This document shows, piece after piece, positions 24,817 through 33,238 of a stretch of DNA of 55,859 bases (within the stretch, counting starts at the first letter, position 1; the number at the start of each line of letters is the position of its first letter). The notes under the pieces are model-generated. The model made no database searches, was not told the origin of the DNA, and saw only the letters and a list, made by a program, of their open reading frames with translations. The stretch lies in NCBI GenBank assembly GCA_016125135.1, contig WGMJ01000006.1, positions 1-55,859 on the forward strand, in the 5' to 3' direction. A program made the translations under genes and the position numbers. The stretch comes from Alphaproteobacteria bacterium (lineage in GTDB: Bacteria; Pseudomonadota; Alphaproteobacteria; Micavibrionales; Micavibrionaceae).

Positions 24817-26133
24817 ATGCGCGAACATCTAAAAACCCTTTGTGCGCTTCATGAACTGGCCTTCCGTATCGCCTGTGAAGATTTACAAGCAGGCCTTTTA
24901 ACTCCCGAAACAGAAGAAAAAGCGCTGAATATCCTTAATGCCCTGCAAGTGGATCTGCACTCCATGCCATGGGACAACACGGACGAAAATCAGGAAGAAC
25001 AATTGAAGAAAATTCAGGAAACAAATCTGTTTTCCAGACTGGTTGTTATTTTATCTTATACGGAAGACGGGTTTAAACTTTTAGAACATTGGTTTCAAGC
25101 GCGTGGCCTGATTAAGCGCTATCGTGAAGGCTCAACGGCACCAGCGCCCTTCCTGCAAAGGGCCCTAATTCCTGAAATGACCGCGGTTTTTGATAAAGAG
25201 TTAGAGACTTTTAAAAACGCCTTAGACGATAAAGCGCCCTATGTTGGTTACTTACGAGAGTTTCCACCATTGCCGCCACCGCCGCCACCGGTCCCCGCAA
25301 AACTGAAATACGATTTCGATGTTGCAGTTCACCCTTGCGCGGATGGCTATGTGCAACGTGAAAACTGGAAGCTTTTTTATGAGGCTCTGGACGAAGTGTG
25401 TAAAGAAGACCTTGACCGGGAAGGCGCAAGAGCACTCCGCGAGTTTGGCCCTTCCGCACCACCTTCATTGGAATGGCTTCTTGAAAAGTCCGGAAGTGCC
25501 GACACTGCAGCACGCACCAGATTAATGAAGGCCTTTGCCGATAAACTGCCAGATGTTTATGAAGCCTTGGTAGAAAGCAGACTTGGGAATATCACAGATT
25601 TCTCCGGATACGAATATAAACATGCAATTTCATTCTTCCATCGTTACTGCGAGCGCCACCCGAATACATTGATTTTCAACCACACACCGGAAGGTCTTCA
25701 GCACTTCCTAAGCATGCCGCTCTTTCATGAGGTTTTGCACCCCTGTACCGGTATTCGCACAGGCCATGAGCCAGAAACCGGCCCGGCAATTCTGCCAAGT
25801 GCACTGCTTAACATCACGGTTGGTGATGCGCTTTATAAGCCGGAACTGCACGGAGACCCGCTAGTCGGCAACCGCTTACTGCGTATTATACGCCGTGATT
25901 GCTACCCCGTTCTTGTCAACGCGCTCTACGAGCAAGATGAAGATGGTTGTATAGGCTGGGAGACAGAGTTATGGACGCTTGAAAGAGATATTGATACCGA
26001 TGTTGCTAGAATGACGTTGGGCACTTGGGGCGGTGGAGAAAGCCCGTACTTCTCGGACATACAGCGCCATATTGCGAAGTATTTTAACCAACCGGAAATA
26101 CCGCGTCACCAACCGCAAACGCCCACGCCTTAA
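24817..26133 (+). CDS. Unknown 438-residue protein
   Basis: I do not recognise this protein. It has no signal peptide or membrane segment and looks cytoplasmic. An N-terminal helical part (about 1-145) is joined by a run of prolines, FPPLPPPPPPVP (about 149-160), to a C-terminal part (about 165-425) with mixed charge and several Cys and His residues. The polyproline run implies that EF-P is needed for smooth translation. The tail is Pro/Gln/Thr-rich. The ATG at 24817 has GAGGAG 8 nt upstream, which I prefer to an ATG at 24775. It is divergent from a LysR gene, a likely regulator. Its stop shares the four bases TTAA with that of the converging SdhAF4-like gene. Confidence 0.8.
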   Translation: MREHLKTLCALHELAFRIACEDLQAGLLTPETEEKALNILNALQVDLHSMPWDNTDENQEEQLKKIQETNLFSRLVVILSYTEDGFKLLEHWFQARGLIKRYREGSTAPAPFLQRALIPEMTAVFDKELETFKNALDDKAPYVGYLREFPPLPPPPPPVPAKLKYDFDVAVHPCADGYVQRENWKLFYEALDEVCKEDLDREGARALREFGPSAPPSLEWLLEKSGSADTAARTRLMKAFADKLPDVYEALVESRLGNITDFSGYEYKHAISFFHRYCERHPNTLIFNHTPEGLQHFLSMPLFHEVLHPCTGIRTGHEPETGPAILPSALLNITVGDALYKPELHGDPLVGNRLLRIIRRDCYPVLVNALYEQDEDGCIGWETELWTLERDIDTDVARMTLGTWGGGESPYFSDIQRHIAKYFNQPEIPRHQPQTPTP

Positions 26134-26276
26134 AAATCAACGCATTTACCGGCCAGCTCCCAGTCGCCAAAGCGGGTTGGCTCGGGGCCGTCGCGGCCAC
26201 CATGCTCTTGTGGCTTTGCAACCTCTTGGGGAGTGGCTTTTTTTATTTTTTCGGGGTTTTTCTTTTGTGTATCCAT
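26130..26276 (-). CDS. DUF1674/SdhAF4-like succinate dehydrogenase assembly factor
   Basis: A 48-residue protein ending in GGRDGPEPTRFGDWE and LAGKCVDF, the diagnostic C-terminus of DUF1674. The mitochondrial relative Sdh8/SDHAF4 binds flavinylated SdhA and guards it until the complex forms. The N-terminus is Lys-rich. Only one Met exists in the plausible frame, so the ATG at 26276 is taken. The gene starts 16 bp from the divergent chorismate mutase, leaving no normal room for two promoters. The sdh genes are not in the window. Its stop overlaps that of the 438-residue gene. Confidence 0.88.
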   Translation of the reverse strand: MDTQKKNPEKIKKATPQEVAKPQEHGGRDGPEPTRFGDWELAGKCVDF

Positions 26277-26308
26277 GCTAGAAATATGGCTTATGGACAC
26301 AGCAAAAG
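26262..26308. repeat. Imperfect inverted repeat holding two divergent start codons
   Basis: Arms 26262-26276 (CTTTTGTGTATCCAT) and 26293-26308 (ATGGACACAGCAAAAG) are nearly complementary, with 16 bp between them. Each arm contains the start codon and first codons of one gene, so both proteins begin Met-Asp-Thr. Confidence 0.6.
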
Positions 26309-26604
26309 CAATAAGCTCTGAAACAAAAGAAATTATGGCGCCCTTCCGTGCGCGTATTGATGCGCTGGATGATGTGTTGGTGGATTTAATCGCAAAGCGC
26401 TTTGATATTATGCGTGAAGTTGCGGTTATTAAAATAAAACACGGCATACCCGCCACTATCAACGAACGGGTTATTGAAGTGCGTGAGCGCAATGTGAAGC
26501 ACGGCGCAGAAAAAGGGGTAGACCCTGATTTTATGCGTGAGCTTTACCAACGCATGATTGATGAAAGCTGTAAGCTTGAAGAAACCTTAGGCGCACCTAA
26601 ATAG
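26293..26604 (+). CDS. Chorismate mutase (AroQ type, single domain)
   Basis: A 103-residue all-helical protein converting chorismate to prephenate, the first step toward Phe and Tyr. The signature is RARIDALDDVLVDLIAKRFDIM with later VAVIKIKHG and the C-terminal helix ELYQRMIDESCKLEE. Arg 21, Arg 36 and the lysines near 47-49 match the usual substrate-binding positions. It is a stand-alone enzyme rather than a PheA fusion. The start is uncertain: 26293 is taken, while the ATG at 26335 (MAPFRARID) would also give a full domain. Neither has a good ribosome binding site. htpX follows six bases downstream. Confidence 0.9.
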   Translation: MDTAKAISSETKEIMAPFRARIDALDDVLVDLIAKRFDIMREVAVIKIKHGIPATINERVIEVRERNVKHGAEKGVDPDFMRELYQRMIDESCKLEETLGAPK

Positions 26605-26610
26605 ATAGCC

Positions 26611-27480
26611 ATGAAAACAACCTACTTAAAAACCACCATTTTACTGGCGGGCATGACTGCCCTTTTTGGCGCTGCGGGTTTTGCGCTTGGTGGGCAAAGC
26701 GGCATGGTAATTGCCCTTGTTTTCGCAGCAGGGATGAATTTATTTGCCTATTGGAATTCCGATAAAATGATTTTGCGCCAGTTCAAAGCACAGCCCGTTG
26801 CCGAGGGCGCATTTTACAGTATGGTAGCCCGGCTTGCCGCCAACGCGGGACTACCCATGCCCAGGGTTTATATTTTGCCCAACAAACAGCCCAACGCTTT
26901 TGCCACAGGCCGCAACCCCGAAAACGCTGCAGTAGCCGCCACGACTAGTTTGCTCGAAATGCTGAACGAAGACGAGATTGAAGGTGTCATGGCGCATGAG
27001 CTGGCGCATGTTAAAAACCGCGATACGCTTATTATGACGATAACAGCCAGCATCGCTGGTGCGCTATCAATGCTTGCCAATTTTGGCATGATGTTCGGCG
27101 GCGGTACGCATAACGGCCAGCGCGCTGTGCCGCCCGTTGTTGCCATACTCCTGATGATTATTGCGCCGCTTGCTGCCATGATTGTGCAGATGATGATTTC
27201 CCGTACCCGCGAATATGAAGCAGACAGAATAGGCGCGGAGATATGTGGCAAGCCGCGCGCGTTAGCTTCTGCGCTTGAGAAAATTTCTGGCAAAACAAAA
27301 ATAATTGATAATATTGAAGCGGAAGAAAACCCTGCAATGGCGCATATGTTTATTATCAACCCGCTTCATATGCAGGCGATTGATAGTCTGTTTTCAACCC
27401 ACCCGAAAACAGAAGAACGCATCCGCCGCTTACTGGCAATGCAAACCATAGCTCCTGAAAATAATAATCCGTGGAGTTAG
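26611..27480 (+). CDS. htpX: Membrane zinc metalloprotease HtpX
   Basis: A 289-residue M48-family protease that degrades misfolded membrane proteins, working beside FtsH. Two N-terminal membrane segments (about 7-27 and 31-48) and two more (about 141-163 and 174-196) are predicted. The zinc motif is HELAH (129-133), and the third ligand is the Glu of REYEAD (about 201). The C-terminal [11 protein letters not shown] is also typical. It starts six bases after the chorismate mutase stop, so the two are cotranscribed. HflKC, the FtsH modulator, is encoded a little further right. Confidence 0.96.
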   Translation: MKTTYLKTTILLAGMTALFGAAGFALGGQSGMVIALVFAAGMNLFAYWNSDKMILRQFKAQPVAEGAFYSMVARLAANAGLPMPRVYILPNKQPNAFATGRNPENAAVAATTSLLEMLNEDEIEGVMAHELAHVKNRDTLIMTITASIAGALSMLANFGMMFGGGTHNGQRAVPPVVAILLMIIAPLAAMIVQMMISRTREYEADRIGAEICGKPRALASALEKISGKTKIIDNIEAEENPAMAHMFIINPLHMQAIDSLFSTHPKTEERIRRLLAMQTIAPENNNPWS

Positions 27481-27492
27481 TTTTAGCGCAAA

Positions 27493-27732
27493 TTACTTTG
27501 GCTGCGCAGCCTGACTTACAGCCATGTTGCCAACATTCCAGGTGACTTCTCCCGTATCGTCATCGAGCTCGAATTCGACTCCCGCATCACCATTAATTAG
27601 GCCCTTGTTACAAAAATCTGCGATTGACTGATACTCTTCATCAATTTGTGTATCCGGTGGGGCGGTAACACCGAAATCCTGTGCGGCCTTCTTGTACTGT
27701 TCTGCAAATTCATCTCTGGACATGAGTGGCAT
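27493..27732 (-). CDS. Small unknown acidic protein
   Basis: A 79-residue protein with no signal peptide, mostly acidic (EFELDDDTGEVTWNVG). I do not recognise a family. GGGAG lies 9 nt before the ATG, which supports translation. It follows the 256-residue unknown gene on the same strand by 61 bp and converges on htpX with 12 bp between stops. Confidence 0.65.
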   Translation of the reverse strand: MPLMSRDEFAEQYKKAAQDFGVTAPPDTQIDEEYQSIADFCNKGLINGDAGVEFELDDDTGEVTWNVGNMAVSQAAQPK

Positions 27733-27793
27733 ATTATTTTCTCCCTTTTAGAGGGAAAGAAATAACATGCCTCCGGTAAAAGCGCAATGAGCG

Positions 27794-28564
27794 TTAAGGC
27801 TTCACAGGCTGTCTATAGCTTGAGCGCGCATCGACAACCATTTGCGGGATGGGATTTGACTTCTCGGGCCAGCCGTGTGCAACAAGAAAAAATAGCGCTT
27901 TTGCAAGGTCTGGCCCTACAAAGAAGCCTGCGCGCAAGAAGCCGTTTGATACAAGCTTTGCAGAATCAAGGTGAACGCGGCATCTGCTTTCTTCAAAAGC
28001 CTTTAATGCACCCAGTGTATTAAATGATGCTTTAACCCCCATATCATGCTGTTCCGTTAGAACCCCAAGATATAGGTCTATAAATTTTCTATTGACACTG
28101 ACACTGCTGAAATCAACAAAGAAGCTATGGCTTGTTTTTTCGTCAGAAATTTTTACTTCCAGCACGCGGCCACGATATTTCTCTTCACGCTCCATCGCAG
28201 CAGGACTTTCTATCAAACGATTTTTTGCGCTTGTTGCCCAAGCTGGCACCCCCACATCCGCGATTTCAAGGGTAAGTTTTATATTATCGCCCATTGGATG
28301 CGTTAGTGATTCCAACATATACCCGACAGATGTTGGATCAATGTCATTCATATCTAGAATATGACTGAGCGCCTGTTTATATCTTATACCGTAGTGGGCG
28401 GCATCAAGATGCCTAAGCGGCGACTCAGAATTACACTCTTCTGACAATCTGATAATTTGATTGATAAGTCCGCCACGGTCTGCACTAACGAGCGCCCTCT
28501 CGTCAGGTAAAAAACGACCGATAACACGATTTATATTCGGCCCGAGTTCGATTTCTGAAATCAT
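27794..28564 (-). CDS. Unknown 256-residue protein
   Basis: No known family is recognised. The protein is soluble with mixed charge; it contains a beta-rich middle (YRGRVLEVKISDEKTSHSFFVDF) and a helix-rich end. I use the ATG at 28564; a GTG two codons earlier (28570) is possible. Neither has a clear ribosome binding site. The gene lies between the small acidic protein and mrp, all on the minus strand, with 60 bp to mrp. Confidence 0.7.
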   Translation of the reverse strand: MISEIELGPNINRVIGRFLPDERALVSADRGGLINQIIRLSEECNSESPLRHLDAAHYGIRYKQALSHILDMNDIDPTSVGYMLESLTHPMGDNIKLTLEIADVGVPAWATSAKNRLIESPAAMEREEKYRGRVLEVKISDEKTSHSFFVDFSSVSVNRKFIDLYLGVLTEQHDMGVKASFNTLGALKAFEESRCRVHLDSAKLVSNGFLRAGFFVGPDLAKALFFLVAHGWPEKSNPIPQMVVDARSSYRQPVKP

Positions 28565-28624
28565 GGCCACATTCTAACATAAGCCTTATATTATGTAAAT
28601 TAGATATTGGTGTATTTTTACTAT

Positions 28625-29605
28625 TTAGTTCAATAGCTTATACGCCATTTCAACAAAAACCGCTTCATTCTGCGGCTTGCCGCTATCGGCCGCATGGCGG
28701 ATCAGCGCATTGAGTGGCACCTCACCAAGGAACGGAACGCCGAGCTTGCCAGCCTCTAGCTGCGCGCCGCCATGGCCGAAAATTTCGTCACGGTGGCCAC
28801 AATTTGTGCAGAGGTGATAACTCATATTCTCGATGATGCCAAGCACAGGTACGTTCACCTTGCGGAACATTTCCAACCCCTTACGCGCATCAATAAGCGC
28901 GATATCTTGCGGCGTTGAAACAACAACCGCGCCCGTGAGTGGTGCTTTTTGTGCAAGGGTTAATTGTGCATCACCTGTGCCGGGCGGCAGGTCAATCAGC
29001 AATATATCACGGTCACTCCAGTCAACATCACGCAGGAGCTGCGTAAGTGCCGTTTGCACCATTGGCCCGCGCCAAATAAGGGGCGCTTCACTATCCACCA
29101 TAAAGCCGATAGACATTACTTTTACGCCGTGCGCTTCAAGGGGGATAATTTTTTTCTCTTTTGAAAATTCGGGCTTTTGCCCCTCAAGCCCGAACATTTT
29201 TGGCTGCGAGGGCCCGTAAATATCAGCATCCAGCAAACCCACTTTTTGGCCCTGTTTTGCAAGTGCAACCGCAAGCCCCGCTGCAACAGTTGATTTACCG
29301 ACCCCACCCTTACCACTTGCAATGGCAATGATATTCTTCACAGGAATTGAAAGCCGTTCCGAGGGCTTCTTTTTTTCATCGGGCATTTTTTGTGCCGTCA
29401 AAATAACCTTCACTGAATCTTGCGTAAAAGTTTGCCGTAAGGCTTTCTCACAATTCTGCCGGATGCCTTCTAGCTGGCTACCCAGCGCTGGATCTGCCAA
29501 CAGAATGACAATAATTTCACCCTCTGAAGTCGTAATATCCTCGACCGCCACCCCTGCCGTTAAAAGAGGCTGTAAAAGATTTTCGATATTCTGTTTTTTG
29601 TCCAT
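28625..29605 (-). CDS. mrp: Iron-sulfur cluster carrier ATPase, Mrp/ApbC/NBP35 family
   Basis: A 326-residue protein. A DUF59/MIP18-like N-terminal domain (about 5-75) precedes the ATPase, whose deviant Walker A reads SGKGGVGKST (97-106). Further motifs are LLDADIYGPSQP and DLPPGTGDAQL. The C-terminal CTNC (C266, C269) is the cluster-binding CxxC. It stores and passes Fe-S clusters to apo-proteins. It is divergent from hflK with 42 bp between starts, a common alphaproteobacterial neighbour. GAAAAATGG context gives no strong ribosome binding site. Confidence 0.96.
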   Translation of the reverse strand: MDKKQNIENLLQPLLTAGVAVEDITTSEGEIIVILLADPALGSQLEGIRQNCEKALRQTFTQDSVKVILTAQKMPDEKKKPSERLSIPVKNIIAIASGKGGVGKSTVAAGLAVALAKQGQKVGLLDADIYGPSQPKMFGLEGQKPEFSKEKKIIPLEAHGVKVMSIGFMVDSEAPLIWRGPMVQTALTQLLRDVDWSDRDILLIDLPPGTGDAQLTLAQKAPLTGAVVVSTPQDIALIDARKGLEMFRKVNVPVLGIIENMSYHLCTNCGHRDEIFGHGGAQLEAGKLGVPFLGEVPLNALIRHAADSGKPQNEAVFVEMAYKLLN

Positions 29606-29647
29606 TTTTCTTTGCTAACTCGCGGTATAACAGCTAAAGTCTTTTCC

Positions 29648-30802
29648 ATGTTTTGGCAACAAATTCTCAATATGGTTCAGCCACCACGTAATCCGTGGGG
29701 TAGTAATAACGGCAACAACCCTGATCGCCCCCCACCTCCACAGAATCCTTTTGGTGGTGGTTATGGCGGCGGCAACAATGATAATGACTGGAACCGCATG
29801 TTCCGTGACGGTTTTGACCGTATGTTGCCACCCGGCAGCAGCCCTATACGTATTTTCATTCTTGCTATCGCTGCTGTGGCAGCCTTGTGGCTGGCAAGCG
29901 GCTTTTACTTTATCCAGCCAAACCAGCACGGCGTTGTTCTCACATTTGGCAAATATACAAAAACAGAAGAAACATCAGGCTTGAAATACCGCCTGCCCGC
30001 ACCATTCCAGACAGCGCAGATTGTTGATGTGACGTCCGAGCGCCGCATTGAAGTTGGTTACCGCGGTGAAGCGAACCGCTCGTCACGCAGTTCAATGGCT
30101 GATATCCTGCATGAAAGCCTGATGCTGACAGGGGATGAAAATATTGTTGATATCAATTTTGTTGTTTTGTGGCGCATTAGTGATGCCCGCAACTACCTTT
30201 TTGAAATTCGTGACCCTGAAGCGACAATCAAAATTGTCGCCGAAAGCGCCATGCGCGAAATTATAGGCCGCACAAAGATCCAGTCAGCACTGACCGAAGC
30301 CCGTACACAAGTACAGGCCGATACGCGCGCCCTGATGCAACAAATTCTTGATGAGTATAAGTCTGGCGTCACAATCAATAACGTACAGCTGCAAAAAGTG
30401 GACCCGCCTGCAGAAGTGGTTGATGCTTTTAACGAGGTACAACGCGCACGCCAACAAAAAGAGGAGCTGCGCAATAAAGCAGAAGCCTACCGCAACGATA
30501 TTATTCCCCGCGCGCGCGGTGAATCCGAGAAATTGAAACAGCAAGCTGAAGGCTACAAACAAGAAGTTATCAGTAAGGCAACCGGTGATGCGGCACGTTT
30601 TACTTCTGTTTATGAAACATACCAGAGCGCCAAAACCGTTACAGCAGAGCGGCTTTACATTGAAACCATGGAAAATATCCTGCAAAACGCAAAAATATTT
30701 GTCATGAGTGATGGCGAGTCGGCATCAAACCTTGTGCCCTACCTGCCCATGGACAAACTTGAGCGCACAACAAGAACCGACAATGCAGGAGCTGCGCCAT
30801 GA
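29648..30802 (+). CDS. hflK: FtsH modulator subunit HflK
   Basis: A 384-residue SPFH/prohibitin protein. The N-terminus is rich in Pro, Gly and Asn (NPWGSNNGNNPDRPPPPQNPF), as in other HflK proteins. One membrane segment follows (about 67-87), then the SPFH domain starting FIQPNQHGVVLTFG. A long coiled coil with ARQQKEELRNKAEAYRND ends in YETYQSAKTVTAERLYIETME. With HflC it forms a large cage around FtsH. The start is uncertain: the ATG at 29648 or 29672; no ribosome binding site marks either. A TATAAC (29626-29631) may be its -10 box. It overlaps hflC by four bases. Confidence 0.95.
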   Translation: MFWQQILNMVQPPRNPWGSNNGNNPDRPPPPQNPFGGGYGGGNNDNDWNRMFRDGFDRMLPPGSSPIRIFILAIAAVAALWLASGFYFIQPNQHGVVLTFGKYTKTEETSGLKYRLPAPFQTAQIVDVTSERRIEVGYRGEANRSSRSSMADILHESLMLTGDENIVDINFVVLWRISDARNYLFEIRDPEATIKIVAESAMREIIGRTKIQSALTEARTQVQADTRALMQQILDEYKSGVTINNVQLQKVDPPAEVVDAFNEVQRARQQKEELRNKAEAYRNDIIPRARGESEKLKQQAEGYKQEVISKATGDAARFTSVYETYQSAKTVTAERLYIETMENILQNAKIFVMSDGESASNLVPYLPMDKLERTTRTDNAGAAP

Positions 30803-31665
30803 GCAATAACATGAATTATATTATCGCGCTCGCTGCTCTTATTGTTATTCTTATCGGCGGTTCCATTTTCTTTGTAAAAGAAACCGAACAGGTTCTCGTC
30901 CTGCAATTCGGTGAAGTGAAACAGCAAATCGAAAAGCCAGGCATCCATTTTAAAATTCCGCTGATCCAGCAAACGCGAATTTTTGAACGCCGCATTCTGA
31001 ATGTTGACCCGCCAGCAGAAGAATTATTACTTTCCGACCAGAAGCGCTTGGTGGTTGATGTTTTTGCCCGCTACCGCATCAAGGATATGCTGAAATTCTT
31101 CCAGGCCTTGGGCACGGAAACGGCGGCAAACCAGCGTTTAAATACGATTATTAACGCGTCTTTACGTGGTGTGCTGGGTAAAAACTCGCTCGCCTCCATC
31201 CTGTCCGATAAACGTGACGTGTTGATGGCCGAAATCCAGAAGCAGGTCAACGAAGATACAAACCGTTTCGGCCTCGAGATTGTTGATGTGCGTATTGTGC
31301 GTGCCGACCTGCCAACACAGGTAACACAAGCAACCTATGCTCGTATGCAGTCCGAGCGGGAGCGTGAGGCGAAAGAGGCGCGCGCGCAGGGTGAAGAGCT
31401 AGCCTTGCAAATCCGCTCGAAAGCCGACAAGGAACGCAGCATCATGCTGGCCGAGGCACAAAAAGAAGCACAAATTGTTCGTGGTGAAGGCGACAAGGAA
31501 GCGATCAAGATTTATGCCGATGCGTTTAACCGTGATCCGCAATTTTATGGGTTCTACCGCTCGATGGAAGCTTACCGTAATGCACTGGCCGACCCCGAGA
31601 CAACGATGGTTCTGACACCGGATAGCGGGTTTTTGCGCTATCTGAAGGCAAAACCGACCCCCTAA
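30799..31665 (+). CDS. hflC: FtsH modulator subunit HflC
   Basis: A 288-residue partner of HflK. A single membrane segment (about 7-27) is followed by an SPFH domain (KETEQVLVLQFGEVKQQIEKPGIHFKIP) and a coiled coil (SEREREAKEARAQGEELALQIRSKADKER). The end, FYRSMEAYRNALADPETTMVLTPDSGFLRYL, is typical. ATGA overlap with hflK indicates coupled translation and equal amounts. The Do-type protease gene follows, as in many Alphaproteobacteria. Confidence 0.96.
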   Translation: MSNNMNYIIALAALIVILIGGSIFFVKETEQVLVLQFGEVKQQIEKPGIHFKIPLIQQTRIFERRILNVDPPAEELLLSDQKRLVVDVFARYRIKDMLKFFQALGTETAANQRLNTIINASLRGVLGKNSLASILSDKRDVLMAEIQKQVNEDTNRFGLEIVDVRIVRADLPTQVTQATYARMQSEREREAKEARAQGEELALQIRSKADKERSIMLAEAQKEAQIVRGEGDKEAIKIYADAFNRDPQFYGFYRSMEAYRNALADPETTMVLTPDSGFLRYLKAKPTP

Positions 31666-31679
31666 TCAGCCTCGCGCCA

Positions 31680-31708
31680 TTGACCGCGCCCTTATATAGG
31701 CCTATTTT
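31680..31708 (+). promoter_or_regulatory. Candidate promoter of the Do protease gene
   Basis: TTGACC (31680-31685), a 17-nt spacer and TATTTT (31703-31708). The start near 31715 leaves a short leader with the GGAGG ribosome binding site. The gene may thus be transcribed separately from hflKC. Confidence 0.45.
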
Positions 31709-31731
31709 AAGGACTTCGGAGGCCCTTTCCC

Positions 31732-33222
31732 ATGTTCGCACGTTCCCTGCTTGGTTTTTTCGCTCTTATTTGCCTGATTTCAACGCCTGCTTTTGCAGTT
31801 GATGTTGTTCCCGCACCAACGCCTGCGCCGCCAAGCTTTGCCGACCTCTCACAAAAACTTATTCCAGCCGTTGTGAATATTTCAACAACGCAGAAAGTTC
31901 ACACTGAACGTGGACCCGTGGGGCCCGAGAGTGCGCCCGAGATTCCAGAATTTCCTGAAGGCTCTCCCTTCAAGGATTTCTTCGAAGAGTTTATGGACAA
32001 GCACCAGGAAGGGCTCCCTGCAATTCCGCAAGCTTCGCTTGGCTCAGGCTTTATTATTGATGCCGATAAAAAACTCGTTGTCACAAATAACCACGTGATC
32101 CGCGACTCAGAAGAAATACGGGTTATCTTCAGCGATGACACAACGGCCGATGCCGAATTGCTGGGCTATGACGAGAAAACAGATGTTGCGATTTTAAAAG
32201 TGAAAACGGAGAAAAAACTGACCGCTGTACAATTTGGTGATAGTGATGAAATGCGTGTTGGTGATTGGGTGCTGGCGATTGGCAACCCGTTCGGCCTTGG
32301 TGGTACAGTGACTGCCGGTATTATTTCTGCCCGCAAGCGTAACATCAATGCAGGGCCTTATGATGATTTCATTCAAACGGATGCATCGATCAACCGCGGC
32401 AACTCGGGCGGTCCGATGTTCAACACCAAGGGGGAAGTGATTGGCATTAACACAGCCATCTTTTCGCCATCAGGTGGCTCTGTTGGGATTGGTTTTGCGA
32501 TCCCTGCCAATATGGCGAAACCTGTTGTCGAGCAGCTACAAAAATACGGTAAGACACGCCGCGGCTGGATTGGTGTGCGTATTCAGGCTGTTACACCTGA
32601 AATTGCCGAAACACTCGGCATGAAAGAAGCCAAGGGCGCACTAATTGCCAGCGTCACCGAAAAGGGGCCCGCTGCTGTAGCAGGCTTGAAAGCTGGTGAC
32701 ATTATTACCGCCTTCAACGGACAGGATGTGAAGGATATGCGCACACTTCCACGTATTGTTGCGGGCACAGAAATTGGCTCGAAAGCGACAGTCACTTTCT
32801 TACGCGACGGCAAACAGCGTGATGAGAAAATCAGCATTGGTGAGCTGGAAAAAGCTGAAGAAGAAGGCTTGCTTGATTCAACGCAAACAGAAGAGCCAGC
32901 AGACAAGGACAGCAAGGAAGTAAAACCCCTTGGTGTTGCGGTAGCGCCGCTGAATGATGTCATCCGCAAAACTTACGGTATTGGCGACAATGTAAAAGGC
33001 GTTCTAATTACCAAAGTCGATACAAAGAGCGATGCAGGCGAGAAGGGCTTGGCAACAGGCGATATTATTGTCGAAGTGAACCAAAGCGCTGTTGCAAGCG
33101 CGGCTGATGTAGAAACAGCTATCGAGCAAGCGCGCAAAGACAAGCGTACCTCGGTACTTATGCTGGTTGACCAGCAAGCATCGGGCAATATGCAATTCGT
33201 TGCTGTGAAGCTTCAGAAATAG
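31732..33222 (+). CDS. degP: Do-type periplasmic serine protease (DegP/HtrA)
   Basis: A 496-residue envelope protease and chaperone. The signal peptide ends near 22 (PAFA). The triad is H121 (NNHVIRD), D151 (KTDVAIL) and S225 (GNSGGPMF). Two PDZ domains follow, at about 278-368 and 398-490; the long PEFPEG-rich loop near 68-100 is the LA-type loop of Do proteases. The two PDZ parts are joined by an acidic linker rich in Glu and Lys. GGAGG lies just before the ATG. It follows hflKC and precedes miaA by 16 bp. Confidence 0.95.
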   Translation: MFARSLLGFFALICLISTPAFAVDVVPAPTPAPPSFADLSQKLIPAVVNISTTQKVHTERGPVGPESAPEIPEFPEGSPFKDFFEEFMDKHQEGLPAIPQASLGSGFIIDADKKLVVTNNHVIRDSEEIRVIFSDDTTADAELLGYDEKTDVAILKVKTEKKLTAVQFGDSDEMRVGDWVLAIGNPFGLGGTVTAGIISARKRNINAGPYDDFIQTDASINRGNSGGPMFNTKGEVIGINTAIFSPSGGSVGIGFAIPANMAKPVVEQLQKYGKTRRGWIGVRIQAVTPEIAETLGMKEAKGALIASVTEKGPAAVAGLKAGDIITAFNGQDVKDMRTLPRIVAGTEIGSKATVTFLRDGKQRDEKISIGELEKAEEEGLLDSTQTEEPADKDSKEVKPLGVAVAPLNDVIRKTYGIGDNVKGVLITKVDTKSDAGEKGLATGDIIVEVNQSAVASAADVETAIEQARKDKRTSVLMLVDQQASGNMQFVAVKLQK

Positions 33223-33238
33223 GCAAGGATGCCGCGGC

